A DNA stretch of 64,000 bases from Branchiostoma floridae (GCF_000003815.2 NW_023365754.1:83115-147114); one strand, 5' to 3'. Positions 22,861 through 34,117 are shown, numbered from the stretch's first letter. The notes: generated from the letters alone by a model not told the origin. A program made the numbers and translations.

Positions 22861-23610
22861 TATTTTATGGTTCTGAACCCTGTGTCCAGATGTAGGGAAT
22901 TTAACTACAGAGGTGCTAAACACTTAAACTCACTACCAGCTGACATTAAACAAGTTCCAACCCTGAAGTCATTCAAATCAGCTCTAAAACTACATACACA
23001 TTCTCAGTAATGACCTCTGACTTCCTGACCAAATTGTAGACCTGGATCGGATTTATGGATTGTGATTTTGATCTGTCTGCCGTCTTTCATGTTTCATTTG
23101 TATTTATATGTTCCTAATATGGATAAGATGGCAACAACACATTAGTAACAACATAGTCCGTACTCGCACCAGTCAACCCAAACTGTCGACACTCATTCAG
23201 AGAGCTAGATTGCGTTGGTTAGGGCATGTTGTCCGAATGTCAAGGCTAAGACTCCCCAGGGTGGTTCTGAATTGGTGCCCAGTGGGAAAAAGAAAGAGGG
23301 GAGGTCAGGCTATCACATGGAGAAGAACTGTTGAAAGAGACCTGGCAGAGATGGGTTGCACATGGGAGGGCGTGCAACGGCTAGCAGTGGACAGAGCAGC
23401 ATGGCGAACAATGACGGCCCGCCTCAGTTACCAGAACTGACATGCGGTGAAGATGATGATGATATGTTCCTAAGTGTATGCCTATTTATTTTCTTTCTAA
23501 TATGCTTTTATTTCCTTGTATGTCAATACTGGGCCCTATTGAAAATCAGTTTCTGTAAACTGAATAGGCCACCCAGGCGTTTGAAATAAACAAACAAAAA
23601 ACAAACAAAC
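22861..23610 (+). pseudogene. CR1/L2-type LINE 3' end, interrupted
   Basis: The first 150 bp read CREFNYRGAKHLNSLPADIK and SFKSALKLHTHSQ then stop, a standard ORF2 C-terminus. The 3' UTR continues to 23,105, is broken by another LINE, and resumes at 23,474 to an AAATAAACAAACAAAAAAC tail near 23,610. The upstream part is lost in the 360-N gap. Confidence 0.8.
23118..23461 (+). mobile_element. 5'-truncated RTE-like LINE inserted in a LINE 3' UTR
   Basis: Encodes NNIVRTRTSQPKLSTLIQ, ARLRWLGHVVRMSRLRLPRV, GKRKRGGQAITWRRTVERDL and VDRAAWRTMTA, the RT C-terminus of RTE-like elements, and ends in a GATGAT tail. It is flanked by a perfect 12-bp duplication ATATGTTCCTAA (23,106-23,117 and 23,462-23,473). 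Confidence 0.9.
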
Positions 23611-24034
23611 TAATACACAGTTCTTGGCAGGTTAGATACGTTTATCAGCAAAGAGGAGATCGGCTTGACATGTAAGTTGTATGATCAAAAGTTAAATGTT
23701 TTAACAGCAGGCTAATTATGAAGTAACATACTAATCCTCTACACTAAGTGCAGAAGCTGTAGAAATTGCCAGAGAACCATAGTTTAGTTGCATGACATCG
23801 GCTTTAATAGGACGTTAGTGAGTTCGTAACACATATCTTGACTTATCATGTGCGACGGAGACTGTTGTATTCATTGAGAACATAATAAGTTCTTCCTACC
23901 AACTTTCAGTATAATGTAACTGGATTAAAATGCCTCCACAAGACGACTATTTGTGTTAGAGTACCGAAAAAGTGTCCTTCTGGACAATTTCGGTGACATT
24001 TGACCTACCACATGACCTTGAAGAAGGATTTTTT
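23611..24034. other. No recognised feature
   Basis: No gene or repeat recognised. Confidence 0.4.
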
Positions 24035-27000
24035 ATATATGATGATCTTTATTTGCATGTTCTTGCCCTCAAGGGCTAAATGCAGTGATTCGATAGTAAT
24101 AATATAATAATGATATGTATTGTTGCAAATGTACAGATCTTATTGATATAAACTGTCATCGGCACAGCAAATCAGTTTGTGTCCTCATTGATGTTCCTGT
24201 AAATCCTATTACACTGTGCCTTGTCCGCTGCTTGGTTCCGCAGCCATTTAAGTATGTAAGGTGCCATCTTGACATTCTGATCGTAATACAGTTTCACATC
24301 GTCAATCAGATAGTCTAAAAAGACTCCGCGGGGCCTTCCCAGTCTTGGTGTCAGTTTCTAGCTGAAGGTGATTTTGAGTGCCTTTTGGCAGGTGATGACT
24401 CAGGCATACGTAGGATGTGTCCAAAAAGGTGCCAACTGCGACGGTGTACTTCGTTGTGTAGTGGAGACGTTTTGCACTGCTTGTAGAGGTTTTTGTTGCT
24501 GATGTTGCTAAGGTATATGTAGCCGGTTATGCGCCTCAGCTGCTTTCGGTGCCATCCATCTATCTTGCTAGCATGCTGCTCTGTAAGCCCCCATGTCCCG
24601 GCGTTGTACAGGTAGAACATACACGTGGAAGAGCTTCAGCCTTAATTCCAGAGAAACAGCTTTTGCTTCCCACATGTAGAACATGTTCTTCATGGTGAGG
24701 TTGGCCAGCTGCATTCTGCTCTTGATGTCATCTGTAATGCCGCGACGGGAACCTACAGACTTCACNNNNNNNNNNNNNNNNNNNNNNNNNNNNNNNNNNN
24801 NNNNNNNNNNNNNNNNNNNNNNNNNNNNNNNNNNNNNNNNNNNNNNNNNNNNNNNNNNNNNNNNNNNNNNNNNNNNNNNNNNNNNNNNNNNNNNNNNNNN
24901 NNNNNNNNNNNNNNNNNCGAGATCGTCAGCATATTGAGTCTCAGGGGGTAGCCGAAGCCTCTATTCTAAAATGGGGTGGGGCAGGCAGCACTTTCGCCAG
25001 TCACGGAGGGCTGCCTCGTATAGTAAATGTTAAAAAGTGAGGGACTCAGGCTGTCGCCCTGTGATGAGCCACGAACTGCATGGAAAGGAGGGACTGTTTC
25101 ACCACGTACGCGAACAGCGAGTGTTGTATCAGTCAGCAGGGCCTACACCATGCGTACTGTGTCGTTGTCGTCTACCATGTCTGTTAATACCGATAAGAGC
25201 TGAGCTCTGTCTACAGAATCAAATGCGCGGCAGATAGCAGGACACTTGTGGTTTACATCGCTCGAAAAGAGATTTCTTACGCCGTTCAGTAACACTATCG
25301 GACAAAGGCTGCTGCACAGGCCTCGCGGCTTGCCTAGTTCTTGCATAGGGACCAGGATGCCCTGTCCTAACGATAGTATTACTTCTCCCTTGCTGAGCAT
25401 AGCGTATCTTTGCTATCGTGTTAGCCATCGGATCGACAGGCTGGGAGGAGCAGTGCTTCAAAAGTTCGCCATCCGCTCCAAAGCTGCGTCCGTTCTTGAG
25501 CCGTGAAGCTACCTTAGCGACCTCTATAGCTGACACAGGGGTGCAGAGAGGCGCTGCTTTAAACGGAGGGAGTGGTGCCGCGTCGATGTTGAAGAGACTA
25601 TTGTAGTACTTTCCGATGACTTTGGCCTGTTTTAAGAGTTTCACAAGCATCTCGCAATTAGCTGAATGTGTTGCCAGGGGTGCTCCGCCACTGGATCTCA
25701 GGGCCTTCATGGCTGCGAACATTCTGACATTGTCGCCCTTAATGGGCTCTACTTCTGCTGCTTGGGCATGCATATGTAACTTAGCTTTGACCAGTTCACG
25801 TACCCTTTTGCGATGATTGTTTTGTAGCCTTCTTTGGTCTGTCGTGAGCGCTTTCACCTTGTCGTTTCCCCTTTCCAGCTGCTGTATGCGTTGCCGCAGG
25901 TCTTTTTGATTCTTTGACATCTTTGCGACTAGATGGTCGTCGGTAAAGTATGTTTGTGTGCGTTTTTTGCGCTGTTCTTTGCCCAGAACTTTCTTCCCCT
26001 GCTCTACCAGTAACTTCGCCGCTTTGTCCTACGTGACAGGTTCCTGTACCATTACTGCCGTGGAAACAGCGGATCTCCACTGCTCCTGCTTGTCTGTGCT
26101 GCCTCGGAGCTCTTCCATCCGGATGGTCTTTGCCCGCGTTGCTTGTTTGGAGAACCATAGCTTACGTGGAGACGAGATGGTAGTGATTACCATGCGGTGG
26201 TTAGTGCTGGTCTGTGGGACATGGTACGCTCTGGCCTGTGTGACCATACGCGTCTGACTGATTCGACCGAGAACACAGTCAATTTGGTTTCGCACAGTTT
26301 TGTTGTTTTCCGTCCGGAAGCTGGACTCAGAGGTGTGATATGCTTTGGATGATGTTGGAATAGAGTGTTGAGAGCCACTAATAAGCTATGCTGTTGACAG
26401 AAGTGTAACCGACTGGTACCATTCTCGTTTCGTCGACCTTTACCCCATCGTCTCACGACTNNNNNNNNNNNNNNNNNNNNNNNNNNNNNNNNNNNNNNNN
26501 NNNNNNNNNNNNNNNNNNNNNNNNNNNNNNNNNNNNNNNNNNNNNNNNNNNNNNNNNNNNNNNNNNNNNNNNNNNNNNNNNNNNNNNNNNNNNNNNNNNN
26601 NNNNNNNNNNNNNNNNNNNNNNNNNNNNNNNNNNNNNNNNNNNNNNNNNNNNNNNNNNNNNNNNNNNNNNNNNNNNNNNNNNNNNNNNNNNNNNNNNCAT
26701 CCCTGGATCCCCTTAGCCAGCCAGCGGCTCACCCATATCCCCGCAGCATTGGTCTTGAACTAGCAGCTTTAGATGACCATGACGCATGACTAGAGATACC
26801 TCCCTTGCAACCTTGGTCTCTTGCAGACAACACATATCCACTCTCTTCCGTGCAAGTAGTTCATCCAGCTCCTGTCGCTTGCTGATCTGTGAGAGTCCTC
26901 TGACATTAAGAGTCGCAATTTGGATCTTGAAACGGATGGACTGGGCAGACATTTTCATGGTAGAAGCTGCCATAGTTGGTTGATCTAAGTAGCTAGATTG

Positions 27001-27230
27001 ATTACTTGATCGTATATATTGTGATCAAGTTATTGTGATTTATTACTGGATCGTCACCTGCAAAGACGACACCTGTGAGTTCTTTCGTTGCAGCGTTCTC
27101 GTTCCCTCTTTCAGACAACACAGAGCCACGTATTTTCACCAGTAACTCGTCCACTTTTTGTCGCTTGGTTTTGTTAAGCCCACTGGCACTTGGGGTTGGT
27201 TCGGTACAGGAAGGAATCGCAGAGGACACA
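24035..27230 (-). pseudogene. LINE family A, copy 2: endonuclease, RT, C-terminus
   Basis: Minus-strand order: 27,229-27,002 (possible leader, KTKRQKVDELLVKIRG); 26,973-26,713 (IATLNVRGLS, MCCLQETKV, endonuclease start); N gap 26,461-26,697 (237); 26,450-26,029 (HFCQQHSLLV, NQIDCVLGRI); 25,920-25,219 (Q/K-rich linker); 25,400-25,143 (LVPMQELGKPRGLCSSLCPI, AFDSVDR motif A); SQGDSLSPQLFN; Y-A-D-D near 24,925; N gap 24,766-24,917 (152); 24,765-24,351 (LFHVYVLPV, WHRKQLRRITGY, FGHILRMPES) and on to TPRLGRPRGVFLDYLID and a stop near 24,160. Several frameshifts. It ends near 24,110 and abuts a hairpin tail like that of the CR1-like LINEs (24,035-24,090). Confidence 0.85.
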
Positions 27231-27364
27231 CTTAAGACTAGATTAGCCGAGAGGCCCGGAGGGCGTCAAACCGATTCGATAGCTTTACATGAGATATTAA
27301 AGACTAGATACTATTACAAGTATTGCTACAAGTAAAAAACTGAATAGACAAAACATCTGAAGTT

Positions 27365-28756
27365 TTTTTTTCCATCATTCTTTATTACTTTTCGCAAAAC
27401 AAACAACAAAAAGAAAGCATGGCAGCTACAGATACGTTAAACAAAGCACATGTAAAACCACAAAATAAAACCAAAAACCAGTAACAACAGTTAACGTTAG
27501 TCCTAAACCCCTTTGCCCATATTCATTCAACAATATCACTATACATTTGTTTAAGATATGGCGCTGACAGAAAATAAGTTATTTAAGTTTCCCCACTTCC
27601 CCCTGTGTTTAAGCAGTTTGCCTTGCCGAATTGCTATGTTTTTTTCTAATTTATAAAAGTATGAAACAAAGGATATGAAAGCAGACAGATTCAAAGAATG
27701 CTTACGATTTTTAAAAACAAATATTTTGCCTAAAAGGAGGATAAGATTCGACAGAACCGGGCAACGATCACTAGAAATACCGAACATTATACTGAGAGCA
27801 TTAATATGCAAATGAGTACCATTTATATTAAAAAACCATTCGTCCACCTGTCGCCAAAAATTTGAAGTTACACAACAGTCCCCAAAAGGGTGGACGACTG
27901 TTTCTTCTTCCTCGTTACAGAGGTTACATAATGGGGAGTCTATCAAACCCCATAAATATAATATTTTATTGCAAGGTAAAAATTTGAATAATAGTTTATA
28001 TTGAAATATTCGAGTATATGAATCAATCGAAAGTTTATAAGGTAAACTATATATATTTTGCCATGGTAGTGGGGTGTCAAAATGTTCTTCCCATGAAAGT
28101 TTAATTCTTTCAGATGAGCCCCATAGACTGGCTTCGTTCATGACGAATTGATACAGACACTTATTCATATTACAGTTACGAAGCCAGCCTATGTTTCTAC
28201 ATACAGGAAGACAGACACCCAAACTTGGAGAATTCAATTTCAGCTTAGCCTTCCAAAAAGGGGGAATAGCAGACATAAGTTGATTATATTTGAATTCAGG
28301 ACACACTACTCCAAATTTTGTAACAAAATCAACATATGATAAGAAGTTGTTTTCTGCGTCTAACATGTCGTTTACAAATATGACCCCCCTACTAAGAAAT
28401 ACCTGTGAAAAGAAAGGCTTACCACTGATAGTTATATTTGAATTTTGATGCAGAAGCTGCTGCTTCACCTAAACCGCCTCCTCAGGTGGCCTAAGTTGGT
28501 ACTTCAACCATGCTTGTATAACATGGGTAAAGAATGTACTTAAAGGGGATATTTTACCTAAAAGAGATTCAAAATCCTTTTTGTTAAGTTGCGCAAAGGG
28601 AAACAAGTCGGTACGAAAGATGGAATTTGATAAAAGAATTAGCTTAGAGCAAAACCATTCCTTATTTGAATATAGTTTGGGTAGCCAAGAAGCTTTTAAA
28701 GTAAAATCTACGGCCCGCAAGTTTCTTAATTTCAGGCCTCCCTGAAGTTATCCCTG
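27365..28756 (-). pseudogene. 5'-truncated L1/Tx1-like LINE with poly(A) and 12-bp TSD
   Basis: One minus-strand frame from 28,720 to 27,551 interrupted by a single TAG at 28,469. It carries the RT C-terminal region of L1/Tx1-type elements (SGKPFFSQVFLSRGVIFVND, FQYKLLFKFLPCNKILYLWG, PLCNLCNEEEETVVHPFGDC). A T run at 27,363-27,371 is the poly(A) tail. The flanks repeat ACATCTGAAGTT exactly (27,353-27,364 and 28,757-28,768). Confidence 0.9.
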
Positions 28757-28951
28757 ACATCTGAAGTTATGCTATCACTAAAATCATCGCTTACTTACCT
28801 ATTCCTTCTTCTTAAAACAAGAATATGCGAACTTACAAAGTGTTTGTTGTACAATGTTGTCTGTGTCTGTCATTGTACACAAAAATAGTCCGTCTTTGGA
28901 TAACTGTTTACATCGTAAGTCTACATTGAGAGTATTGCTAAAAACAGTTAC

Positions 28952-29567
28952 GTATATCACTGAATATGGAACACTCTACTAAGAAATGGACTTTATTGTC
29001 TATACGGTTGGAATTACAAAGTGTACAGAGTCTGTCATTCAGAGAAGCCCGTAGTACCTTCTCACTTCCGTTTGTAGGGGATGATCACTGTTTGTNNNNN
29101 NNNNNNNNNNNNNNNNNNNNNNNNNNNNNNNNNNNNNNNNNNNNNNNNNNNNNNNNNNNNNNNNNNNNNNNNNNNNNNNNNNNNNNNNNNNNNNNNNNNN
29201 NNNNNNNNNNNNNNNNNNNNNNNNNNNNNNNNNNNNNNNNNNNNNNNNNNNNNNNNNNNNNNNNNNNNNNNNNNCTCTGATGTGTGGTGTATCAATAGGT
29301 AGGCATAACCAGACTCCTTCAAAAGCTTACTTACTTTAGACAGCCAGCTTGGTATATTACGTCCGTGCAGGTCTTGTTGTGCAAGAAATGCTTCATACTG
29401 TAAACTATTTATCGGTACATATCTATTTAATCTACAGTTATATAGAGTCTGCTGTAAGCATCGATCCACAAAGGGAATCTGCCGAGTTCAGCCCTTGTAG
29501 CGAGGTTACTAGCATTTCTTCTTACCCCTAGAATAACTTTACAGAACTTCAGATGCGCTGAAATTGA
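28952..29567 (-). pseudogene. Old CR1-like LINE, RT C-terminal fragment (arm 2)
   Basis: Reads AHLKFCKVILGVRRNASNLA, RAELGRFPLWIDAY, then stops, then VSKLLKESGYAYLL; a 179-N gap (29,096-29,274) follows and the rest corresponds to arm 1 12,223-12,367. The gap length equals arm 1 12,044-12,222 exactly. Confidence 0.8.
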
Positions 29568-29925
29568 AAGTCTGTAATCGTGGTTTCTGCATCACCCCTA
29601 CACAGTCCTCCCTCTCGATGCGTTCATACTCTTCACATACACAAAGAAACACCAACACAAGTTTTAGGATGGGCGTGAACACCGCAGAAATACTTTTATT
29701 TGCCAAAAGGTACAATCGTAACGTGAACGGCAGTTCGAAAATGCAATTGAACACCGAAGCATCAATATCCAAATTGATCATCAAACCAATTCCAAACATA
29801 TACCAAACATCACGATTTTTCGTAATCGAGTAAACCAAACCGATAAACATAAGCATACATAGCTGCATATGTTGTTTGTCAACCACGCAACCCCTAAAAA
29901 AACCTCCCGAAAGTACGAAGGCCAA
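29539..29925 (-). CDS. Hydrophobic unknown ORF, 128 codons (arm 2)
   Basis: Starts MAFVLSGGFFRGC, has three or four hydrophobic stretches (CMLMFIGLVY, VWYMFGIGLMI, ISAVFTPILKLVLVFLCVC), then a charged EEYERIERED segment. The arm 1 copy is cut by the 322-N gap. Its last codons overlap the old LINE fragment, so it may be a chance frame. No family recognised. Confidence 0.25.
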   Translation of the reverse strand: MAFVLSGGFFRGCVVDKQHMQLCMLMFIGLVYSITKNRDVWYMFGIGLMINLDIDASVFNCIFELPFTLRLYLLANKSISAVFTPILKLVLVFLCVCEEYERIEREDCVGVMQKPRLQTFNFSASEVL

Positions 29926-30441
29926 AAAAAATGGGTGACGTGCACCAGAGCCTTAGCTTCTCTGGGGTTTCTTTCTAAATGAATCACTCAATGTCCTGAA
30001 ACACAAAAAACATAGTTCAAAGAAGTGATTATATTGGACCGTTAAATACAAAATTCCAAGTATCAGTTACTTTCGCCAAATGCAAGAACTTGCTACACTA
30101 ACAAACATTTCACAACGATCTTGGTGTTTCCTGGGTGTCGTGCCGAGCGTTGAATGAACAGACTACTCCTGTAGCACTATAAATACTTACCATACACCTG
30201 TGAATCACGCCCTGTATGCGTGACCCCACACCTGTGGTACACCTGCGTTGCAGCAGAAACTACATTATTTGCTTATTCGTCACGGTAACAAAATTTGTTC
30301 CTCAAACGCAAAAAATTATCATGATGCATAAGTAACAACTGCAAAGTCACGATTTCCACCCCGCAAATTGGGCTTATCATGCAGTGCAGTGATATGAGTA
30401 GTCTGTCAATGGATGTACTTTGAATGTATTGACATAATAAA

Positions 30442-30500
30442 TGACAATGATCTTTATTTGCATGACCTTGCCCATATGGGCTAAATGCAGTAGTTACATA
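30442..30500 (-). other. LINE 3' tail hairpin
   Basis: The minus strand reads CTGCATTTAGCCC, ATAT, GGGCAAGGTCATGCA, then AATAAAGATCATTGTCA. The GCCC/GGGC stem and the ATGCAAATAAAGATCAT end recur at 24,035-24,090; weaker versions are at 1405, 8131 and 18,826. Probably the 3' structure recognised by the RT. Confidence 0.7.
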
Positions 30501-30620
30501 AAACTTTGCTGTAAAGAATCTTTACAGTGTCAGTGGGAGAGACAGAACAACTAAGGCTTTGCTACGCTATAAGTACATCTATCGTTTACAAAATAGTCAA
30601 ATATGTAATGCTATACTATT

Positions 30621-31112
30621 CTACAATTTACATGTCTCTTTCCTCTTCTTGAAACAAGTGTATATGAATTCACAGAGTTTTTGCAGTACAATGTTGTCAG
30701 ATGATTTCATTATGTATACAAAAAGCTCATCTTTTACTAACTGTTTAGCTCGTGTATCAAAATTCAGGGCATTAATAAAAGAATTACGTATATCACTATA
30801 TAACTCACACTCCAATACAAAATGAACTTCATTTTCAATATCTTTGGCTTTACAAAGTGTACAGATTCTATCACTCGGAGGAGTCCGGTTGTATCTTCCT
30901 ACTTCTATTTGTAAAGGGTGATCACTAATTCTTAATTTAGCCATGGCTCGGCGATGGCTGAAATTATGTATATTTAGGTACTGTTCTCTTTCGTAGGTGT
31001 CTTTGAACTTCCTGTACGTTCTTAGTTTGTTTCCTTGATTTTCCTTTTTTCCATTAGAGTTGAGTTCGGAATTGAAAGTCTGTAGATATATGTCTTTCAA
31101 TCTTTGTTTCAC
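30621..31112 (-). CDS. LINE ORF2, C-terminal domain with zinc-type motif
   Basis: 163 codons open to the natural stop: LKDIYLQTFNSEL, HRRAMAKLRISDHPLQIEVG, then ICTLC ... VHFVLEC (C-x2-C, H-x4-C) and a helical end. This type of terminal zinc-like knuckle is common in CR1/L2-type ORF2 proteins and presumably contacts RNA or target DNA. The same region recurs, decayed, at 1405-2727, 8131-8945 and 11,950-12,367. Confidence 0.9.
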   Translation of the reverse strand: MKQRLKDIYLQTFNSELNSNGKKENQGNKLRTYRKFKDTYEREQYLNIHNFSHRRAMAKLRISDHPLQIEVGRYNRTPPSDRICTLCKAKDIENEVHFVLECELYSDIRNSFINALNFDTRAKQLVKDELFVYIMKSSDNIVLQKLCEFIYTCFKKRKETCKL

Positions 31113-31317
31113 TTGCGACTGAGCTGATGGTATATTATAGCCCTTGGTTCACAGTAGGTACCCATAACCAGACTCCTCGAGAATCTTACTTACATTTGAN
31201 NNNNNNNNNNNNNNNNNNNNNNNNNNNNNNNNNNNNNNNNNNNNNNNNNNNNNNNNNNNNNNNNNNNNNNNNNNNNNNNNNNNNNNNNNNNNNNNNNNNN
31301 NNNNNNNNNNNNNNNNN

Positions 31318-32425
31318 TAAGCCTCGATCCGCAAAGGAAACCTGCCAAAGTTCCGCTCTTGTGGCGAGGTTACTAGCATTTCTTCTTACTCCAATGATAG
31401 CTTTACAGAATTTCAAATGTGCTTGCTCTAGTGGGGAATTATCATTTAAACCAGCATTGCCCCACACTTCTGCACCATACAACAATATAGGTACAATACA
31501 TGCATCAAATAACTTACATTGCAGTGATACTGAGGGATTATTTTCGCCCAGAGTTGTTCTAATGCTAAACATCGCTCTTAGCGCCTTCTTTTGGAGGGTT
31601 TTCATGGCTGTGCTGAAGTTACATCCCGCTGTGAATACCACGCCTAAATAACAATATGAGGAGACTACATCTAGGTCTTTGTCTAATAAATAGAATTTAA
31701 AGTTTGACAATATTTCTCCTTTTCTATTAAAAATGATAATTTTTGTTTTCTTGAGGTTTACTGTTAGTTTCCACTTGCTGCAGTAGAGACCGAGAATATT
31801 GATTGCATTCTGTAGGCCACGTTGACTTGATGATAAGATAACAACGTCATCGGCATAAAATAAACTCGATACTTGAGATGAATGGAGAATAGGAGCATCC
31901 AGGTCTCCTGTATTGAGATCGTTTACTAAATCGCTAATGTACAGATTAAATAACGAGGGGCTTAATACACAGCCCTGTCTCACGCCCATTTCTATGGGGA
32001 AAGTTTCACTCAAGCCTATCTTGGTCTTTACACAAGCTTCTGATTGATTGTATAAACTATTCATGATATCGAAGAATTTGCCAGAAATGCCTTTTGAGAG
32101 AAGTTTGAATAGAAGACCATGATGCCAAACGGAATCGAAAGCCTTCGATAGATCAACAAAACAAGCAAAGAGTCGTTTACCGGACTGTGTGTATTTAGAG
32201 ATTAGGGTTTTCAATATAAATATATTATCTGCTGTTCTGTATTTTTTTCTGAATCCTGTTTGGTTAGGTTTTAATATTTCGTTTTCTTCCATAAAAGTTG
32301 ACAATCTTTTGTTAAGGATCGAGCTGAGTAATTTTCCGAGACAGCTTGAGATGGCAATACCCCGATAATTGTTTGGATCATCTTTTCTTCCCGACTTGTG
32401 TATTGGGACAATATAGCTTCTCGAC
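31318..32425 (-). CDS. LINE ORF2, reverse transcriptase core
   Basis: After the frameshift the frame runs through NQTGFRKKYRTADNIF, motif A (FACFVDLSKAFDSV), motif B (GVRQGCVLSPSLFNLYI), motif C (LFYADDVVIL) and motif D (NLKKTKIIIF), then LLYGAEVWG and IIGVRRNASNLATRAEL. All three catalytic aspartates are present. Another frameshift near 31,345 (RAELWQVSF for the expected RAELGRFPL) and the N gap 31,200-31,317 break the C-terminal region. Apart from these point lesions the element looks recent. Confidence 0.9.
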
Positions 32426-34117
32426 CAGTATTGTTTCTAGTACGCTATTAAATAGCTTTGCGAGGGGTCTCAGTAAAAGTATTTTCCCCCCTTTTAACAT
32501 CTCATTAACTATCATATCTTCCCCGCTAGCCTTTTTGGTTTTGACTGCTTGAATCGCAGTGCAAATTTCAGATTCTGTGACGCAATAGTCTAGGGGTCCT
32601 TGACTTGTGTTATCTTTTTGTAAAACCTTTAATTTGTTTAATATTTCTTTCTCGAAATTGTAGTCAAATACCTGTTTCTCTAATCTAGACCTGCTGTGAA
32701 TGGATTTAAAGTGCTCTACCCATCTATCTGTTGGTATGTCTTCTTGATCTGTTGATTTTTCATTCTTTAGTTTTTTTAGTAGGTTCCAGAACGCTGTTGG
32801 GTTTTTGTCTTGCAGATTTTGTAGTTGTGTTAAAAGATAGTTTTCATGTTCCCTTTTACGTTTTCGAATAAGTTTGTGAAATTCTTTCTTTTTCCTGAAG
32901 TAACTGCCTCTTATGAACGGGTTTTTTGGGTTGCGCACAAGTAGATATCTTAAATTTCGTAGCTCGTTTCTCGCCTCAAAGCAGGATTTGTCAAACCACC
33001 GTTTGTTTCTTTTAGATTGTTTCGATTTCTTCTTATGTTTTACTTGCAAAGACATTCTGCCCGCTGTCACTAATATTTCTTGAAACTCTTTTACTTTTTG
33101 GTCTAAGTCTGCTTTTGTTGTTGCACTATTAAGACTAAAAGACGAGAAGTCTTTTAATTTCTGAGTGATTTTCGGGCAGTTTAGTGCATCTATAAATTTT
33201 TGGGTAGAGTCTGGACCCCAAACAAATCTCTCTGGGAAAAGACGTGAATTTGATTTTGCTACTTTTACATGTTCAAATGAACGTGATGCTGACCTAATAT
33301 TTAATGAGACCATACAGTGATCTGAAAAGTCTGTTAATGGGTGTACTTTGAACATACTGATGTTATGAAATAGTGTACTGCTGGCGATTACATAGTCGAC
33401 CGTGCTACAGCCATTGGGCTGGTAGCAGGTGTATTTGCCACTCAAATCCCCCAGTATCCTCCCATTCAGTATGCGTAAGTCAGACTGGGTGCATAAATTT
33501 GTCAAGCTTTTGCCAAAACCGTTTGCAGGATTTCTATCGGAAAAGTTTCTAGGGATGTCTATATTAGTGAGCATTTCAGGTTCAAGGTCTAAATCTAAGG
33601 GGTCATCTTCATTAAAGTCTTGCAGAGAACCTAACCGGCTGTTGAAGTCTCCCCCAAGAATCACATAACCTTTCGAGGAAAACAGCTCTATGTCCTGCTC
33701 TAAGACATCAAAAATCGAATCGTCGGCTCTTTTATGAACGGCCGAATAAACAGGACTTATATATACACTACAGAGAAAAACATCTTTGGGTGTACCTAAG
33801 AGGTCTTTTGATACACGAACCCAGAGTAAATCATTGCATTCAGAAGTACACCGTTCTCTTTTGATGTGTTTTGCAATTTCTTTTCTAAAATAAAATATGA
33901 TTCCTCCTGAATTTCTTTTAGCTTTCTGATGTTTTTGTCTAAATGATGAGAGATGATGAAAATTTTGAAAGTCTACTTCTGATGATTCATTACTCCAGGT
34001 TTCAATAAGAGCAAAGAGATCCAGTTTTTCTAATCTACTTCTAAAACTATCTTCTTCAAGTTTCTTACCCAATCCATGTACATTCCAAAAGCCTATATTC
34101 AATGAACTGTAAGGCAT
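32378..34117 (-). CDS. LINE ORF2, N-terminal part: APE-type endonuclease
   Basis: 579 codons. Residues 1-273 form an exonuclease-endonuclease-phosphatase domain with N12 (GFWNVHG), E39 (ALIETW), D157/N159 (GGDFNS), D241 (TVDY) and D266-H267 (SDH), the full catalytic set for target-DNA nicking. Residues 300-540 are a basic linker ending in the RT fingers start. A frameshift near 32,425 (ETILVE, then the expected SYIVPIHKSGRKDDPNNYRG in the next frame) separates it from the RT core. It starts about 290 bp after the ORF1 stop. Confidence 0.95.
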   Translation of the reverse strand: MPYSSLNIGFWNVHGLGKKLEEDSFRSRLEKLDLFALIETWSNESSEVDFQNFHHLSSFRQKHQKAKRNSGGIIFYFRKEIAKHIKRERCTSECNDLLWVRVSKDLLGTPKDVFLCSVYISPVYSAVHKRADDSIFDVLEQDIELFSSKGYVILGGDFNSRLGSLQDFNEDDPLDLDLEPEMLTNIDIPRNFSDRNPANGFGKSLTNLCTQSDLRILNGRILGDLSGKYTCYQPNGCSTVDYVIASSTLFHNISMFKVHPLTDFSDHCMVSLNIRSASRSFEHVKVAKSNSRLFPERFVWGPDSTQKFIDALNCPKITQKLKDFSSFSLNSATTKADLDQKVKEFQEILVTAGRMSLQVKHKKKSKQSKRNKRWFDKSCFEARNELRNLRYLLVRNPKNPFIRGSYFRKKKEFHKLIRKRKREHENYLLTQLQNLQDKNPTAFWNLLKKLKNEKSTDQEDIPTDRWVEHFKSIHSRSRLEKQVFDYNFEKEILNKLKVLQKDNTSQGPLDYCVTESEICTAIQAVKTKKASGEDMIVNEMLKGGKILLLRPLAKLFNSVLETILVEKLYCPNTQVGKKR

